Both the position numbers and the translations under genes were made by a program. Shown one piece after another: positions 42,604 to 50,523 of a stretch of DNA of 58,169 nt (position 1 is the stretch's first letter; each line of letters opens with the position of its first letter). The stretch is taken from assembly GCA_017409825.1 (NCBI GenBank), contig JAFQRZ010000010.1:1-58169 (forward strand), given 5' to 3'. The DNA is from Agathobacter sp. Lineage in GTDB: Bacteria; Bacillota; Clostridia; Lachnospirales; Lachnospiraceae. The notes beneath the pieces were generated by a model, which was given only the letters and a program-made list of their open reading frames with translations, had not been told where the DNA came from and did no database searches.

Positions 42604-44012
42604 CTCGTCTCCTTCTCTGCCACGATATTCTGTAGCCAGACACCACTTTTTACCATAAAAAATCCAATAATCGCCTTCACAAATTCTAAGGACTGCACTA
42701 AGAAAAACACAAGTCCAATTGGAAGTGTCGTATATTTGGCCAACACAGTCGCCACTGGGATAACCAGTACCCATGTGTATACACTGTCAAATAAAAATGT
42801 TACCACCGTTTTGCCGCCAGAACGCAAGGTAAAATACGTACAGTGACAAAATGCATTCAAAGGCATTACCACTGCCGAGATTACAATGAAAATACGCGCC
42901 AGCTCTTTGATACTTTCCTCAGTCGCATAGATATTCGGAAACCAGCGTCCTACCACTATCATTATCAACGCTATTCCAACGCAGCTTACCACATTAAAGA
43001 ATATTAGCTTTCGATTGGTTTCCTTCGCTTCCTGAATCTTTCCTGCACCAAGTAACTGCCCGATGATAATCGAAATACATCCACCTAATTGCAGATAAAC
43101 TGTATTAAACAGATTCGTTATGGTTGATGAAATATTCTGTGCAGCTACAACTTCGAGTCCACGTACGGCATAACACTGTACGATAGCTGCCATACCAGTC
43201 GCCCAAAACATCTCATTTAACATAAGCGGTGTTCCTTTTATCAGGATATCTTTCAAAATTTTTCTCGGAATATAAAGATTTCGATAAGCACCCACGATAT
43301 ATTTATTCTGTTCTTTATGTGCATGTGTCCATAACACAACCACAATAGCTTCTACAAATCGTGCGATAACTGTCGCAATTGCTGCACCTTGCACACCCAT
43401 GGTCGGAATTGGACCTAATCCAAAAATCAATACGACATCCAACACTAGGTTTGTAACCATCGCCACAACACCCGCAAGCATTGGTATCAATGTATGTCCG
43501 GTTTCACGAATCGAACTGACATAGGTTTGCCCCAACGCAAATGGAGCCAATCCAAAGAGCATAATCGCCATATACTGCTTTCCATAGTCAAGTGCAAGCT
43601 CTACGTTTCCTACATCGCCACTATCACTCAAATAAAGCTGAATCAGTTCCGTCCCTGCAAAAATCCCTAACAACAATGCTATTGTCACCAAAACAAAGGA
43701 TGCAATTAATTTGAAACGGAACGTATATTTCTGTCCTTCATAATCTCCTTTTCCGAAGAACTGTGTACCAAAAATACCTGCACCTGACACTCCGCCAAAG
43801 ATGCAGATATTAAACACAAATACCAGCTGGTTTACGATAGCAACACCTGACATTTGCTCTGTTCCAATCATACCTACCATGATATTGTCCAAAAAGCTCA
43901 CAAAACTAGTAATTGCATTTTGTCCTATCATAGGCAGAGCAATCAGTAACACACGTTTATAAAAATTTTTATCTCCGATAAATTTTTCTTTAAAACTAGC
44001 AACCAAACTCAT
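42600..44012 (-). CDS. MATE-family multidrug/cation antiporter
   Basis: This 470-residue protein has about twelve membrane segments in two related halves. Typical segments are LPMIGQNAITSFVSFLDNIMVG (28-49), SGAGIFGTQFFGKGD and, in the second half, LGGCISIIIGQLLGAG. MATE proteins export organic cations using sodium or protons; the real substrate is unknown. It is cotranscribed with the yitT-like gene and follows the amidohydrolase gene by 5 bp. Confidence 0.93.
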   Translation of the reverse strand: MSLVASFKEKFIGDKNFYKRVLLIALPMIGQNAITSFVSFLDNIMVGMIGTEQMSGVAIVNQLVFVFNICIFGGVSGAGIFGTQFFGKGDYEGQKYTFRFKLIASFVLVTIALLLGIFAGTELIQLYLSDSGDVGNVELALDYGKQYMAIMLFGLAPFALGQTYVSSIRETGHTLIPMLAGVVAMVTNLVLDVVLIFGLGPIPTMGVQGAAIATVIARFVEAIVVVLWTHAHKEQNKYIVGAYRNLYIPRKILKDILIKGTPLMLNEMFWATGMAAIVQCYAVRGLEVVAAQNISSTITNLFNTVYLQLGGCISIIIGQLLGAGKIQEAKETNRKLIFFNVVSCVGIALIMIVVGRWFPNIYATEESIKELARIFIVISAVVMPLNAFCHCTYFTLRSGGKTVVTFLFDSVYTWVLVIPVATVLAKYTTLPIGLVFFLVQSLEFVKAIIGFFMVKSGVWLQNIVAEKETR

Positions 44013-44017
44013 TTTCC

Positions 44018-44845
44018 TTATCCGTTCACTTTAATTTTAAATACTCGCATCGCATTTCGATACATCAAATCCGCATACGCTTCTTCTCCGATTTGTTCCA
44101 CCAAACCATGGAAATACTGCTGATATAAGGATGGTTCCCCTTTTGGATTCTTTCCATAAGTATGCAGACCATCAATTGGCATATCGCTACCAAACATCAG
44201 CTTTTTACTGCCATATCTTCGGATTACTTCCAACGTTGTCTCTACTGGCACCCAGGTCGTATCTCCATACAGATTTGGCAGTTTTCCAATCAATTCTACT
44301 GCCTCTTTGTTATCGGTTCCCAATCCCATGTGTACCATAACAAAATCAACCTCTGGATATTTCTGTGCCATTTCATACACCTTGCGGACACTTGCCTCCT
44401 CACAATCTGCTGTATGGGTACAAACTGGCAGATGGTATTTTTGTGCCAGACGGATATATGCCTGCACTCTTTCATCATCAAATGCAATTTTCGAATGGAA
44501 TGGATGCACCTTGATGCCACACACAATATCTAAATTTTCTTTTATTAACGCTTCCAATCTCTCATCTGGCGTCTCATTGACTGGCTTTACCCAAGGCATG
44601 ATACGAAGCTTTTCTGGATTTTTTCTTGCAAAAGCAATTGCAGAAAGGAAGGAATCCTCTTGACTAATCTGTTTTTCCATCGGTACCGGATTCCAATCGC
44701 AGTCATACTCTACTGCTGCATTAGAAACCACCGCCATATCAATGTGATACAGCTCCATCGCCTCTAACACAATTTCCTCGCTCATATTTACAATTCGGTC
44801 AACATCCTCAAATATCCCCGTATGTACATGTGTGTCGATAATCAT
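44018..44845 (-). CDS. Amidohydrolase family protein (TIM-barrel metal hydrolase)
   Basis: This 275-residue protein has the amidohydrolase-2 layout: N-terminal IDTHVHTG with the first metal ligands (3-10), CGIKVHPFHSK, PVCTHTAD (near 144), VDFVMVHMGLGTD and the final LMFGSDMPIDGLH with the catalytic Asp. It could be a decarboxylase, lactonase or hydrolase on a small carboxylic substrate. It lies between the flavodoxin and MATE genes with gaps of 15 and 5 bp, so a four-gene operon flavodoxin-amidohydrolase-MATE-YitT is likely. Confidence 0.88.
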   Translation of the reverse strand: MIIDTHVHTGIFEDVDRIVNMSEEIVLEAMELYHIDMAVVSNAAVEYDCDWNPVPMEKQISQEDSFLSAIAFARKNPEKLRIMPWVKPVNETPDERLEALIKENLDIVCGIKVHPFHSKIAFDDERVQAYIRLAQKYHLPVCTHTADCEEASVRKVYEMAQKYPEVDFVMVHMGLGTDNKEAVELIGKLPNLYGDTTWVPVETTLEVIRRYGSKKLMFGSDMPIDGLHTYGKNPKGEPSLYQQYFHGLVEQIGEEAYADLMYRNAMRVFKIKVNG

Positions 44846-44860
44846 CTCTATTCTCCTAAA

Positions 44861-45376
44861 TTATAAATTTTCTATCCATTCCCGAATCATTTCTTTCGCA
44901 TCCTGTACTTGAGAACCTTTGATAGAAAGACCTTCTTTTTGTTCTGCTGCAGGTGCAAGATTTGCAATATCTTTTACCGAATTTGCCAATCCACTACCTT
45001 CATTTGTACAGAATGGACAAATCACTTTTCCGTCCCAATTCTGTGCTTCTAAAAAGGTCCAAACAGGCATTGGCATCGTTCCACACCAGTTTGGATATCC
45101 TAAGAAAACAACATCATAATCAGACACATCAATCATTTCTGCTAATTCTGGTCTCGCATTTGCACCATGTTCCTGCATCGCCTGAGCAACACATTCTTTG
45201 TATACATCTGAGTATGCATTCTTTGCTTTAATCTCGAACAAATCTGCTCCACAAATTTCTGCAATCATCTCTGCCGCAATATGTGTATTGCCTTTCTCAA
45301 TATACTTGGTTCCTCCTGGGAAAAAGTTTTCTCCCGCACGCGAAAAAAAAGCTACTAATACTTTCTTGTTCATCAT
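44861..45376 (-). CDS. Flavodoxin
   Basis: This 171-residue protein has the FMN-binding start KKVLVAFFSRAGENFFPG (3-20) and DYDVVFLGYPNWCGTMPMPV (about 88-107), a pattern typical of the flavodoxin_4 group found in Clostridia. It probably acts as an electron carrier or NAD(P)H-dependent reductase. It is the first gene of the operon that runs to the yitT-like gene. A terminator of the upstream gene lies 70 bp before its start. Confidence 0.92.
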   Translation of the reverse strand: MMNKKVLVAFFSRAGENFFPGGTKYIEKGNTHIAAEMIAEICGADLFEIKAKNAYSDVYKECVAQAMQEHGANARPELAEMIDVSDYDVVFLGYPNWCGTMPMPVWTFLEAQNWDGKVICPFCTNEGSGLANSVKDIANLAPAAEQKEGLSIKGSQVQDAKEMIREWIENL

Positions 45377-45445
45377 TTGTATATCCCTCCATTATTAAAA
45401 TATTTTATACTATCTATTATACCCTAGCTATGTTTTATCTACAAG

Positions 45446-45478
45446 AAAAAGCTGTCGCAAATCTAAATTTGCGACAGC
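45446..45478 (-). terminator. Terminator after the kinase-like gene
   Basis: GCTGTCGCAAAT (45451-45462) and ATTTGCGACAGC (45467-45478) form a perfect 12-bp stem with T5 following on the minus strand. Confidence 0.93.
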
Positions 45479-45503
45479 CTGTATATTATCTTATGTAATA
45501 TCA

Positions 45504-46133
45504 CTATCCCTCGTATAATTTTGCCAGAATCTCTACTACACCATCTAGTCCTAAAGCCGTTGAACTTAAGGTAATGTCATAGGTTTCTGGAACGCCCCAT
45601 TTCTGTTTCGTATATGCCTGATAGTATTTCGCACGGTCTCTATCTGCAAATTCGATGGCATTTACCGCTCTTTCATGTGTCATCTCACGTCTATCCATCA
45701 TACGCTGTACACGCTGTTCTTCTTCCGCCGTAATAAACACACTCAGTACATCATCACGATCTTTCAAAACATAATCTGCACAACGTCCTACGAAAATACA
45801 AGGTCCCATCCCTGCTAGATTCTTTATAATCTTAGCCTCTGTCTCATACAACTTCTCGCTAATCGTAGGTTCATCATCTTTAGAGTGATCCATCATGTGA
45901 TACAATTTACCTTTTCCGAATATCGCATGATACCCTTTTGCAAACTTCGCAAGATGGTCAACCACTAACTTCTCATCCACTTCGTCTACATTTTCCAATT
46001 CCAGCTCTTTTCTAGCTTCTTCAACAACATTTCTATCATGTAATGGAATATTCAATTTCTCTGCCAAGAGCTCTGCAATCTCATGTCCACCACTACCCGT
46101 TTGACGGCTAATTGTAATAATCTTTCTTCCCAT
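45504..46133 (-). CDS. Cytidylate kinase-like family protein
   Basis: This 209-residue protein has a P-loop-like start KIITISRQTGSGGHEIAELLAEKL (4-27), then LHDRNVVEEARKE, IFVGRCADYVL and RDRAKYYQAYTKQKWG. This is the AAA_26 or cytidylate-kinase-like family, common in Lachnospiraceae. The exact phosphate acceptor has not been settled for the group. It is a single-gene transcript with its own terminator. Confidence 0.88.
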   Translation of the reverse strand: MGRKIITISRQTGSGGHEIAELLAEKLNIPLHDRNVVEEARKELELENVDEVDEKLVVDHLAKFAKGYHAIFGKGKLYHMMDHSKDDEPTISEKLYETEAKIIKNLAGMGPCIFVGRCADYVLKDRDDVLSVFITAEEEQRVQRMMDRREMTHERAVNAIEFADRDRAKYYQAYTKQKWGVPETYDITLSSTALGLDGVVEILAKLYEG

Positions 46134-46255
46134 AATGCAACCCCCTTCTCCTTAAATTGTCAGTCAATTCTTTTATTTGATTATATTATATCAGAAAATT
46201 CCGCATTGTAAAACTCTTTTTCTATGCTTTATAAAATCTTCCCCCTTTTTAGCCT

Positions 46256-46762
46256 CTAATCTCCAAGTTCCGAAAAAGACACCGCCACATCAACAACCTT
46301 ATCCATACGACGACACTTTACACCTGCTGCATTCAAAATCTTCTTAGAAGCAACATTCAGTGGTGTTCCACCATATTTATCTGACTCATAAACAACCTCT
46401 TTGATTCCACTCTGGGCAATCATTTTCGCACAGTTGTTGCATGGGAATAACGAAACATAAATCGTAGCATCACTCAACAATGTGAAATCCCCTCTATAAT
46501 TGAGAATTGCATTTTCTTCTGCATGACAAACATATGTATATTTTAACGTAAGCTCATCATCGCCTTCACGATTCCATACATTCTCATCATCGGACATTCC
46601 CGCTGGCAAACCATTGTAGCCCAAGCTAAGGATTCGTTTATCCTTCGCCACAATAACTGCACCAACCTGTGTATTCGGATCTTTGCTTCGCATCGCGATT
46701 AACTTCGCAATTCCCATAAAGGTGGAATCCCAGTCTAATACATTTTCTCTTCGCTTTTCCAT
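46256..46762 (-). CDS. dCMP/deoxycytidylate deaminase family protein
   Basis: This 168-residue protein has the zinc motifs CHAEENAIL (His, Glu) and LFPCNNCAKMI (two Cys) and the DPNTQVGAVIV segment of dCMP deaminases. The enzyme converts dCMP to dUMP for thymidylate synthesis. The start MEKRRENVLDWD at 46762 fits the family; a longer frame to 46846 overlaps the upstream cupin gene. The two genes are cotranscribed with a 14-bp gap. Confidence 0.92.
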   Translation of the reverse strand: MEKRRENVLDWDSTFMGIAKLIAMRSKDPNTQVGAVIVAKDKRILSLGYNGLPAGMSDDENVWNREGDDELTLKYTYVCHAEENAILNYRGDFTLLSDATIYVSLFPCNNCAKMIAQSGIKEVVYESDKYGGTPLNVASKKILNAAGVKCRRMDKVVDVAVSFSELGD

Positions 46763-46776
46763 CTTTTCGTTCCTCT

Positions 46777-47127
46777 CTATTCTACGAAATCTTTTCTCAT
46801 CGGTGTAAATATGTCTAAAATAATTCCTTTTTCCACACACTTGCATCCATGCACAATATCGCTTAACTGAAGCATACTATCGCCTGCTTCTACTTCCTTC
46901 ACTTCTTCTCCAATGGTAAACTCAAATTTTCCTGAAACCACATAAGTAATCTGAGTATGTGGATGATGATGCATCGCACCTGCTGCACCTGTTTCAAAAT
47001 GATTCTCTACGCACATCAAGTCTTCACTGTACGCAAGAATTTTTCTCGCAATTCCCTCGCCACAGGCTTCTAAATCGATGTCATTATTGTATATCCAGGT
47101 TTGGTTTTTGGTTGATTTCATAGTCAT
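46777..47127 (-). CDS. Cupin-domain protein
   Basis: This 116-residue protein is a single small beta-barrel with both cupin motifs: GAMHHHPHTQITYVVSGKFEF (about 51-71) with three His, and GDSMLQLSDIVHGCKC with the last His. It would bind a metal and either act as an isomerase, dioxygenase or ligand sensor. It precedes the dCMP deaminase gene. The 180 bp upstream (47128-47311) hold no gene and no clear structure. Confidence 0.9.
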   Translation of the reverse strand: MTMKSTKNQTWIYNNDIDLEACGEGIARKILAYSEDLMCVENHFETGAAGAMHHHPHTQITYVVSGKFEFTIGEEVKEVEAGDSMLQLSDIVHGCKCVEKGIILDIFTPMRKDFVE

Positions 47128-47311
47128 TTGTCTCCTTTTTGTTCTGGTTCAATTATACGGGAGAAATGGAAATTGTACAACTGTTATTGATACATAAATA
47201 ATAGACACATTGTTTTCTCCTAAATCCTATTTGCTTCCATATACTCTATTATCCACACTGCAAAATTCCTTTTTCTTTAGTGTTTTTAGCATTCAAACTT
47301 GTGTATTATAT

Positions 47312-47815
47312 TTAGCCAACCGCAAAATGATTTTTAAATCTATAATGTTTATTTTCTGTATCCACAATTTCAATGTAGATAAAAGGATTAACATCCATAA
47401 TATTTTCCTTAATTAATTCTTCTTCATCGTAAATTCTTATGTGTGCTGTTTTCATAACACCTGGCATTAAACGAAATATATGTGATTTCATTCTACATCC
47501 AACATGTAGTCGAGACTGATTTCTAAAAATATTAATTTCTTTTATCATTATTGCTCTATTTCCGCAATTTACAATATCTACTGTCCCTATAATCTTTCCA
47601 TCTTTTTCATATAAACACCCTGTACATTCTAATCTTTTTTTATAAGGCAAAACAGAATTATAAAAAGTTAATACTATCGCCACGACACTTACCAATAATG
47701 AACAGGCTGAAAATATTGCAGATAAGAATCCTTGGTTGCTATTGCAAAACGATATAAATTGATTTATAGCACTCTCTGCTTCTATGGTTGTTAAAACCAA
47801 AAGAATTTTTACCAT
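47312..47815 (-). CDS. Hypothetical membrane protein
   Basis: This 167-residue protein has a weakly hydrophobic N-terminus and one clear membrane segment (about 30-52, FLSAIFSACSLLVSVVAIVL). A beta-rich domain follows with Cys residues (RLECTGCLYEKDGKIIG) and ends HYRFKNHFAVG. I recognise no family. The base composition is clearly AT-rich, like the rest of 47.2-52.7 kb, which suggests an accessory origin. A ribosome-binding site (AAAGGAG) precedes the ATG. Confidence 0.65.
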   Translation of the reverse strand: MVKILLVLTTIEAESAINQFISFCNSNQGFLSAIFSACSLLVSVVAIVLTFYNSVLPYKKRLECTGCLYEKDGKIIGTVDIVNCGNRAIMIKEINIFRNQSRLHVGCRMKSHIFRLMPGVMKTAHIRIYDEEELIKENIMDVNPFIYIEIVDTENKHYRFKNHFAVG

Positions 47816-48142
47816 TTTTTCTCCTTTACATTGATTTATTATTTCTAATCGCTTTTATGATAACACTATTCACACCACCAATTTGGAGTGGAAACTGCGC
47901 ACTTGAGTTTAACATTGTGGAAAATAGTTTCATCTCGTGCCTTATATTATAAAATGCTTCTTAGAAATGCACAACCTTATTCCCCTACAAACTATAAAGA
48001 TGCGTAAATTTTTCACTGAATTTTACGCAACCTCCACTCACCCATTCTAAGAACTTGACACCGCATTTAAGTTATGATATTTGTAGATTACAGAAAACTT
48101 TGAGTCTCTTTTAAGATCGTCTTTTGGGATGGACTGAGCAAC
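47816..48142. other. Intergenic region with hairpins and a possible small RNA
   Basis: This 327-bp AT-rich gap holds no credible gene. An inverted repeat TGCGTAAA (48001-48008) and TTTACGCA (48022-48029) lies in its second half. TTGACA (48055-48060) is 17 bp from a weak -10 TATTTG (48078-48083) on the plus strand, just before the hairpin at 48094-48152. If used, this would give a plus-strand RNA of roughly 60-70 nt antisense to the 3' end of the next gene. Confidence 0.35.
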
Positions 48143-48152
48143 TCAAAGTTTT
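48094..48152. terminator. Bidirectional long-loop terminator
   Basis: AAAACTTTGAGT (48094-48105) pairs with ACTCAAAGTTTT (48141-48152) around a 35-nt loop. The plus side is followed by further T; the stop codon of the minus-strand gene at 48143 lies in the stem. Confidence 0.7.
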
Positions 48153-48361
48153 TTATATTCATCGATATTATGTATCCAGAACTGATTTGAACTTACTTTC
48201 TTTTTTATTGAAATTCGTACTCCAACTAACTCCCCATCTATTATAATCTCATTTCCAATATACGCATATCTATATCCAACTTCATCATTCGAATTCGGTG
48301 CATCACATTCAATTATAATCCTTATTTTTATTAGTTCATCTTTTGAATTGATACTTATCAT
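48143..48361 (-). CDS. Small hypothetical protein
   Basis: This 72-residue protein is rich in beta-strand-forming residues: IKIRIIIECDAPNSNDEVGYRY, then GELVGVRISIKKKVSS. No family is recognised. A GAGG ribosome-binding site is 6 bases before the ATG, which supports translation. It lies in the AT-rich island. Confidence 0.5.
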   Translation of the reverse strand: MISINSKDELIKIRIIIECDAPNSNDEVGYRYAYIGNEIIIDGELVGVRISIKKKVSSNQFWIHNIDEYKKL

Positions 48362-48388
48362 CGTATACCTCGCTATTTAATTATTAAA

Positions 48389-48422
48389 ACTTGGGATTGT
48401 ATGGCGAACGCCAAGACCAAGT
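48389..48422 (-). other. Nested hairpin upstream of the 48143 gene
   Basis: ACTTGG (48389-48394) pairs with CCAAGT (48417-48422) around an inner GGCG-aac-GCC stem. It lies about 30 bp before the start of the small gene. It may be part of its leader or an upstream terminator. The rest of 48362-48548 is AT-rich without a recognisable element. Confidence 0.4.
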
Positions 48423-48548
48423 AGAAAAAGAATAAAATCTTATATACGAATTATATATTATTTTATATATTAAGACAACCCACAATGCTGCAAAAAATTT
48501 TAGTACAACACTGCAGGTTGTGTGAATCACTATAGTCTTTTTAGAACA

Positions 48549-48836
48549 TTAGATATAATCTCTATTCGTATCCGATTGTTTTTTCCACTTTAACCACTCT
48601 GGGTCTAAAACTGTAGTATGTGGTTTCGATATAATTGTATCACATGGGAATTTCTCACATTGACCGCATGCATCTAGCCCTTTCTCAATTACGCAATCTC
48701 GTGTGAAACAGTCACCTTCCATGTGTTCTTCTATACAGCCATTACAGTTTCCATTTATATATGTAGGACATGTGCCACAGTAGAATCCGCATTTGGCTAG
48801 TAATTCTGGTTTAAGATTCATTTGCTTACTTTTCAA
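48549..48836 (-). CDS. DUF3795-type Cys-rich protein
   Basis: This protein of about 95 residues has many Cys: KCGFYCGTCPTYINGNCNGC, then GDCFTRDC, CGQCEKFPC. The arrangement fits DUF3795, a small family thought to bind metal; its function is not known. The TTG at 48836 has the best spacing from a GGAGG ribosome-binding site; an ATG at 48821 is the alternative. Confidence 0.8.
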   Translation of the reverse strand: MKSKQMNLKPELLAKCGFYCGTCPTYINGNCNGCIEEHMEGDCFTRDCVIEKGLDACGQCEKFPCDTIISKPHTTVLDPEWLKWKKQSDTNRDYI

Positions 48837-48976
48837 TTTTTGCACCTCCTACTATTTAGTTCATATCTACCTGATCCATCATAAATTTTAAATTTAAAAA
48901 TTATCTATGTTGTACAAAATTGATAGCTAGAATTTACACAAACCACACAAACTTTTTGACACTTTTGGGAAAAGAA

Positions 48977-49005
48977 TTGCACAGTATCTATATGCATGGT
49001 ATAAC
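48977..49005 (+). promoter_or_regulatory. Promoter of the type I toxin
   Basis: TTGCAC (48977-48982) and TATAAC (49000-49005) are 17 bp apart. Transcription would start near 49012, two bases before the mirrored leader. Confidence 0.7.
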
Positions 49006-49038
49006 GAAGTTCTGGCAATCGTGTTACAGGGTGGTTGA

Positions 49039-49062
49039 CCTTCATTCTACATAGAATGGAGG
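49039..49062 (+). promoter_or_regulatory. Hairpin that hides the toxin ribosome-binding site
   Basis: CCTTCATTCT (49039-49048) and AGAATGGAGG (49053-49062) form a 10-bp stem with one G-T pair and a 4-base loop. The 3' arm contains the GGAGG ribosome-binding site of the toxin, so translation should be blocked until the stem opens. Its 5' arm overlaps the GGTTGACC motif. Confidence 0.85.
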
Positions 49063-49070
49063 TGATGCTT

Positions 49071-49157
49071 ATGAAGAAATTTGACTTTAAAGACCTAATG
49101 TCTTTTGGCATGTTCCTCTTAGCGTTACTGACTTTCATTTATTTGATTTGTCAATAA
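49071..49157 (+). CDS. Holin-like type I toxin peptide
   Basis: A 28-residue peptide, MKKFDFKDLMSFGMFLLAL then LTFIYLICQ. It has a short basic/acidic start and a single membrane segment (about 10-27) with the SFGMFLLALLTF pattern of the small 'holin-like toxin' group (TxpA/BsrG-type and related). Such peptides insert into the membrane and stop growth when they are not silenced by an antisense RNA. An in-frame ATG at 49065 lies too close to the ribosome-binding site. The gene has a promoter, a sequestered ribosome-binding site and a terminator shared with a convergent RNA. It is too short for usual gene calling. Confidence 0.82.
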   Translation: MKKFDFKDLMSFGMFLLALLTFIYLICQ

Positions 49158-49161
49158 CATA

Positions 49162-49200
49162 AAAACCTTCCCTGTACTTTGGCGGGTCAGGGAAGGTTTT
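49162..49200. terminator. Shared bidirectional terminator of toxin and antitoxin
   Basis: AAAACCTTCCCTG (49162-49174) and CAGGGAAGGTTTT (49188-49200) form a perfect 13-bp stem. A T-rich run follows on the plus side and T5 on the minus side. Confidence 0.93.
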
Positions 49201-49245
49201 CTTTTTTCTAACTCGGTCAACCACTCTGTGGCGATTGCCTTTTAT
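49162..49245 (-). ncRNA. Predicted antitoxin RNA
   Basis: A minus-strand RNA of about 84 nt is predicted from the promoter at 49252-49279 to the shared terminator. It overlaps the 3' untranslated part of the toxin mRNA through the terminator stem. Its 5' end repeats the toxin leader, and short hairpins (GGC-aatc-GCC; CCAC-aga-GTGG) can form there. By analogy with TxpA/RatA and Fst loci it should act as antisense RNA. The mechanism here is inferred. Confidence 0.7.
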
Positions 49246-49251
49246 AGTTAT

Positions 49252-49279
49252 ATTATAACAAATTATTTGGGGTTTACAA
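49252..49279 (-). promoter_or_regulatory. Antitoxin RNA promoter
   Basis: On the minus strand TTGTAA (49274-49279) and a perfect TATAAT (49252-49257) are 16 bp apart. The -10 box is better than that of the toxin, as expected for an RNA that must be in excess. Confidence 0.75.
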
Positions 49280-49387
49280 CCTCTATTTGCATTGAATAAC
49301 ATAAGATTCCATTTTCTATTCTTTTTATCGCAATTACCTATTAAAACAATAATATCATCCATCTATTTAATCCACCTTATATATCAG

Positions 49388-50410
49388 CTATCTATTAGAT
49401 ACCGATACTGGATCAAGATAGAATAATCCACTATTCATATCAAATTCCTCAACTACTGCTATAATATATACATTCTTACCTACATATATGTCAGTCTCTA
49501 AATCCATATCATATGTATTTACATCTTCAAATTTAAATGAAGGTCCAATTTGATGGTCAGGGTCATAATCTCCTGCACTTAGCAACACATCATATCTAGT
49601 CTTATAATCTCCATGATTTGTTAAATAATCAACTCTTCCTTCAAATGCAATTATTCTACCTTCATATTTTTCTGCAAATTCTTTATATGCTGTTTCTAAT
49701 TCACCTTTCATTGATAAAATATTAGCTAATTCTGAACAATTCTCTACTGTTAATATTTCATTTTGTTCTGTTACAATCTCACTTTCCGCCCCTGTTTCCT
49801 TATTATCTTGTTCGCTATCATTTTCCTCTTCTAGGAAGGTATGATATGTAATCAGTACTTCTGTATCAAATGCATAAGAATCATATTCATCAAACTCTTC
49901 ACTTCCCCCAATGGTAACAGATTCGATTTCTCCATCTTCTGTCAGCCAACCAAATATAAGGTCATATATTGGCTCACATTTTATATTAGTAAATCCAACA
50001 GACTCAAATTGTTCCTTAACATTGTCATATAATTGAGTCTCATCTCTTTCATCAAAAGAAAATGGCGGACATACCATTTTGATGTTGTGATAATAAATCA
50101 TGATTTCAGCATCAGACATATAAACATTTCCTGTTTTATATTCCTCACTTCCATTTATTGTTACTTTACTAACAAGACCTTCTTGCTCCTCTTCTGCTGA
50201 ATACAAATCGTCTAATGCTATCGTATCAATATTTGTAAATCCATCCATTTCTAATATATCCCATATATCATAATAATCCTTGTTTACAAAATCATCCTGC
50301 GATAATGTAACCTCTGTTGCAGCTACTTGTTCTTCATCATTACCACAGCCTACTAACATTGATATTACCAACATAATCACTATAAAGCCTAATCCACATC
50401 TTTTCATCAT
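49388..50410 (-). CDS. Lipoprotein with two PASTA-like repeats and a DUF4839-like domain
   Basis: This 340-residue protein has a lipoprotein signal with lipobox LVGC (Cys near 22). Two similar ~80-residue repeats follow (DYYDIWDILEMDGFTNI... and DNVKEQFESVGFTNI..., each ending in a strand such as AEIMIYYH or TEVLITYH), which resemble PASTA folds. A low-complexity acidic linker comes next, then a C-terminal domain (about 215-340, ILTVENCSELANILS to FYLDPVSVSNR) resembling DUF4839. It should sit on the outer face of the membrane. Similar proteins occur in mobile regions of Clostridia; the role is unknown. Confidence 0.8.
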   Translation of the reverse strand: MMKRCGLGFIVIMLVISMLVGCGNDEEQVAATEVTLSQDDFVNKDYYDIWDILEMDGFTNIDTIALDDLYSAEEEQEGLVSKVTINGSEEYKTGNVYMSDAEIMIYYHNIKMVCPPFSFDERDETQLYDNVKEQFESVGFTNIKCEPIYDLIFGWLTEDGEIESVTIGGSEEFDEYDSYAFDTEVLITYHTFLEEENDSEQDNKETGAESEIVTEQNEILTVENCSELANILSMKGELETAYKEFAEKYEGRIIAFEGRVDYLTNHGDYKTRYDVLLSAGDYDPDHQIGPSFKFEDVNTYDMDLETDIYVGKNVYIIAVVEEFDMNSGLFYLDPVSVSNR

Positions 50411-50442
50411 ACTTCCTCCTACAATAATTAATAATTGTCTTA

Positions 50443-50471
50443 ATTATAGTCATTTTACTGACCATGGTCAA
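50443..50471 (-). promoter_or_regulatory. Lipoprotein promoter with a perfect 12-bp palindrome
   Basis: On the minus strand TTGACC (50466-50471) and TATAAT (50443-50448) are 17 bp apart. The palindrome TGACCATGGTCA (50459-50470) covers the -35 box and lies between this gene and the divergent HTH gene, a natural operator site. Confidence 0.75.
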
Positions 50472-50523
50472 GTATAAAGCTACATCATACCATACAATAT
50501 ATAAACAGGAAGGTGGTATTGAT

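Larger units (their letters stand above)
49014..49239. repeat. Inverted repeat flanking the toxin-antitoxin locus
   Basis: The toxin leader at 49014-49040 (GGCAATCG, then ACAG, then GTGGTTGACC) recurs in inverted orientation at 49215-49239, where the antitoxin RNA has GGCAATCG, ACAG and GTGGTTGACC with only small changes in the spacer. Both convergent transcripts therefore begin with nearly the same sequence. GGUUGACC can pair with itself with two G-U pairs. Confidence 0.85.

Noticed and set aside
41737-42774. Long start of the yitT-like gene (345 residues)
   Set aside because: The extra 57 residues are the MATE coding sequence read in another frame; the ATGA overlap at 42600-42603 and the family start support the shorter protein.
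45494-45505. The string atgtaatatcac, also found after the end hairpins, occurs after the kinase-like gene terminator
   Set aside because: Only 12 AT-rich bases match, there is no conserved loop sequence beside it, and the neighbouring hairpin is an ordinary terminator.
48905-49138. Minus-strand frame of 77 codons opposite the toxin gene
   Set aside because: It overlaps the toxin promoter, leader and coding part on the other strand and has no ribosome-binding site or recognisable features.
49135-49362. Minus-strand frame of 75 codons across the antitoxin RNA
   Set aside because: It contains the antitoxin promoter and the shared terminator, so an RNA explanation fits better than a protein.
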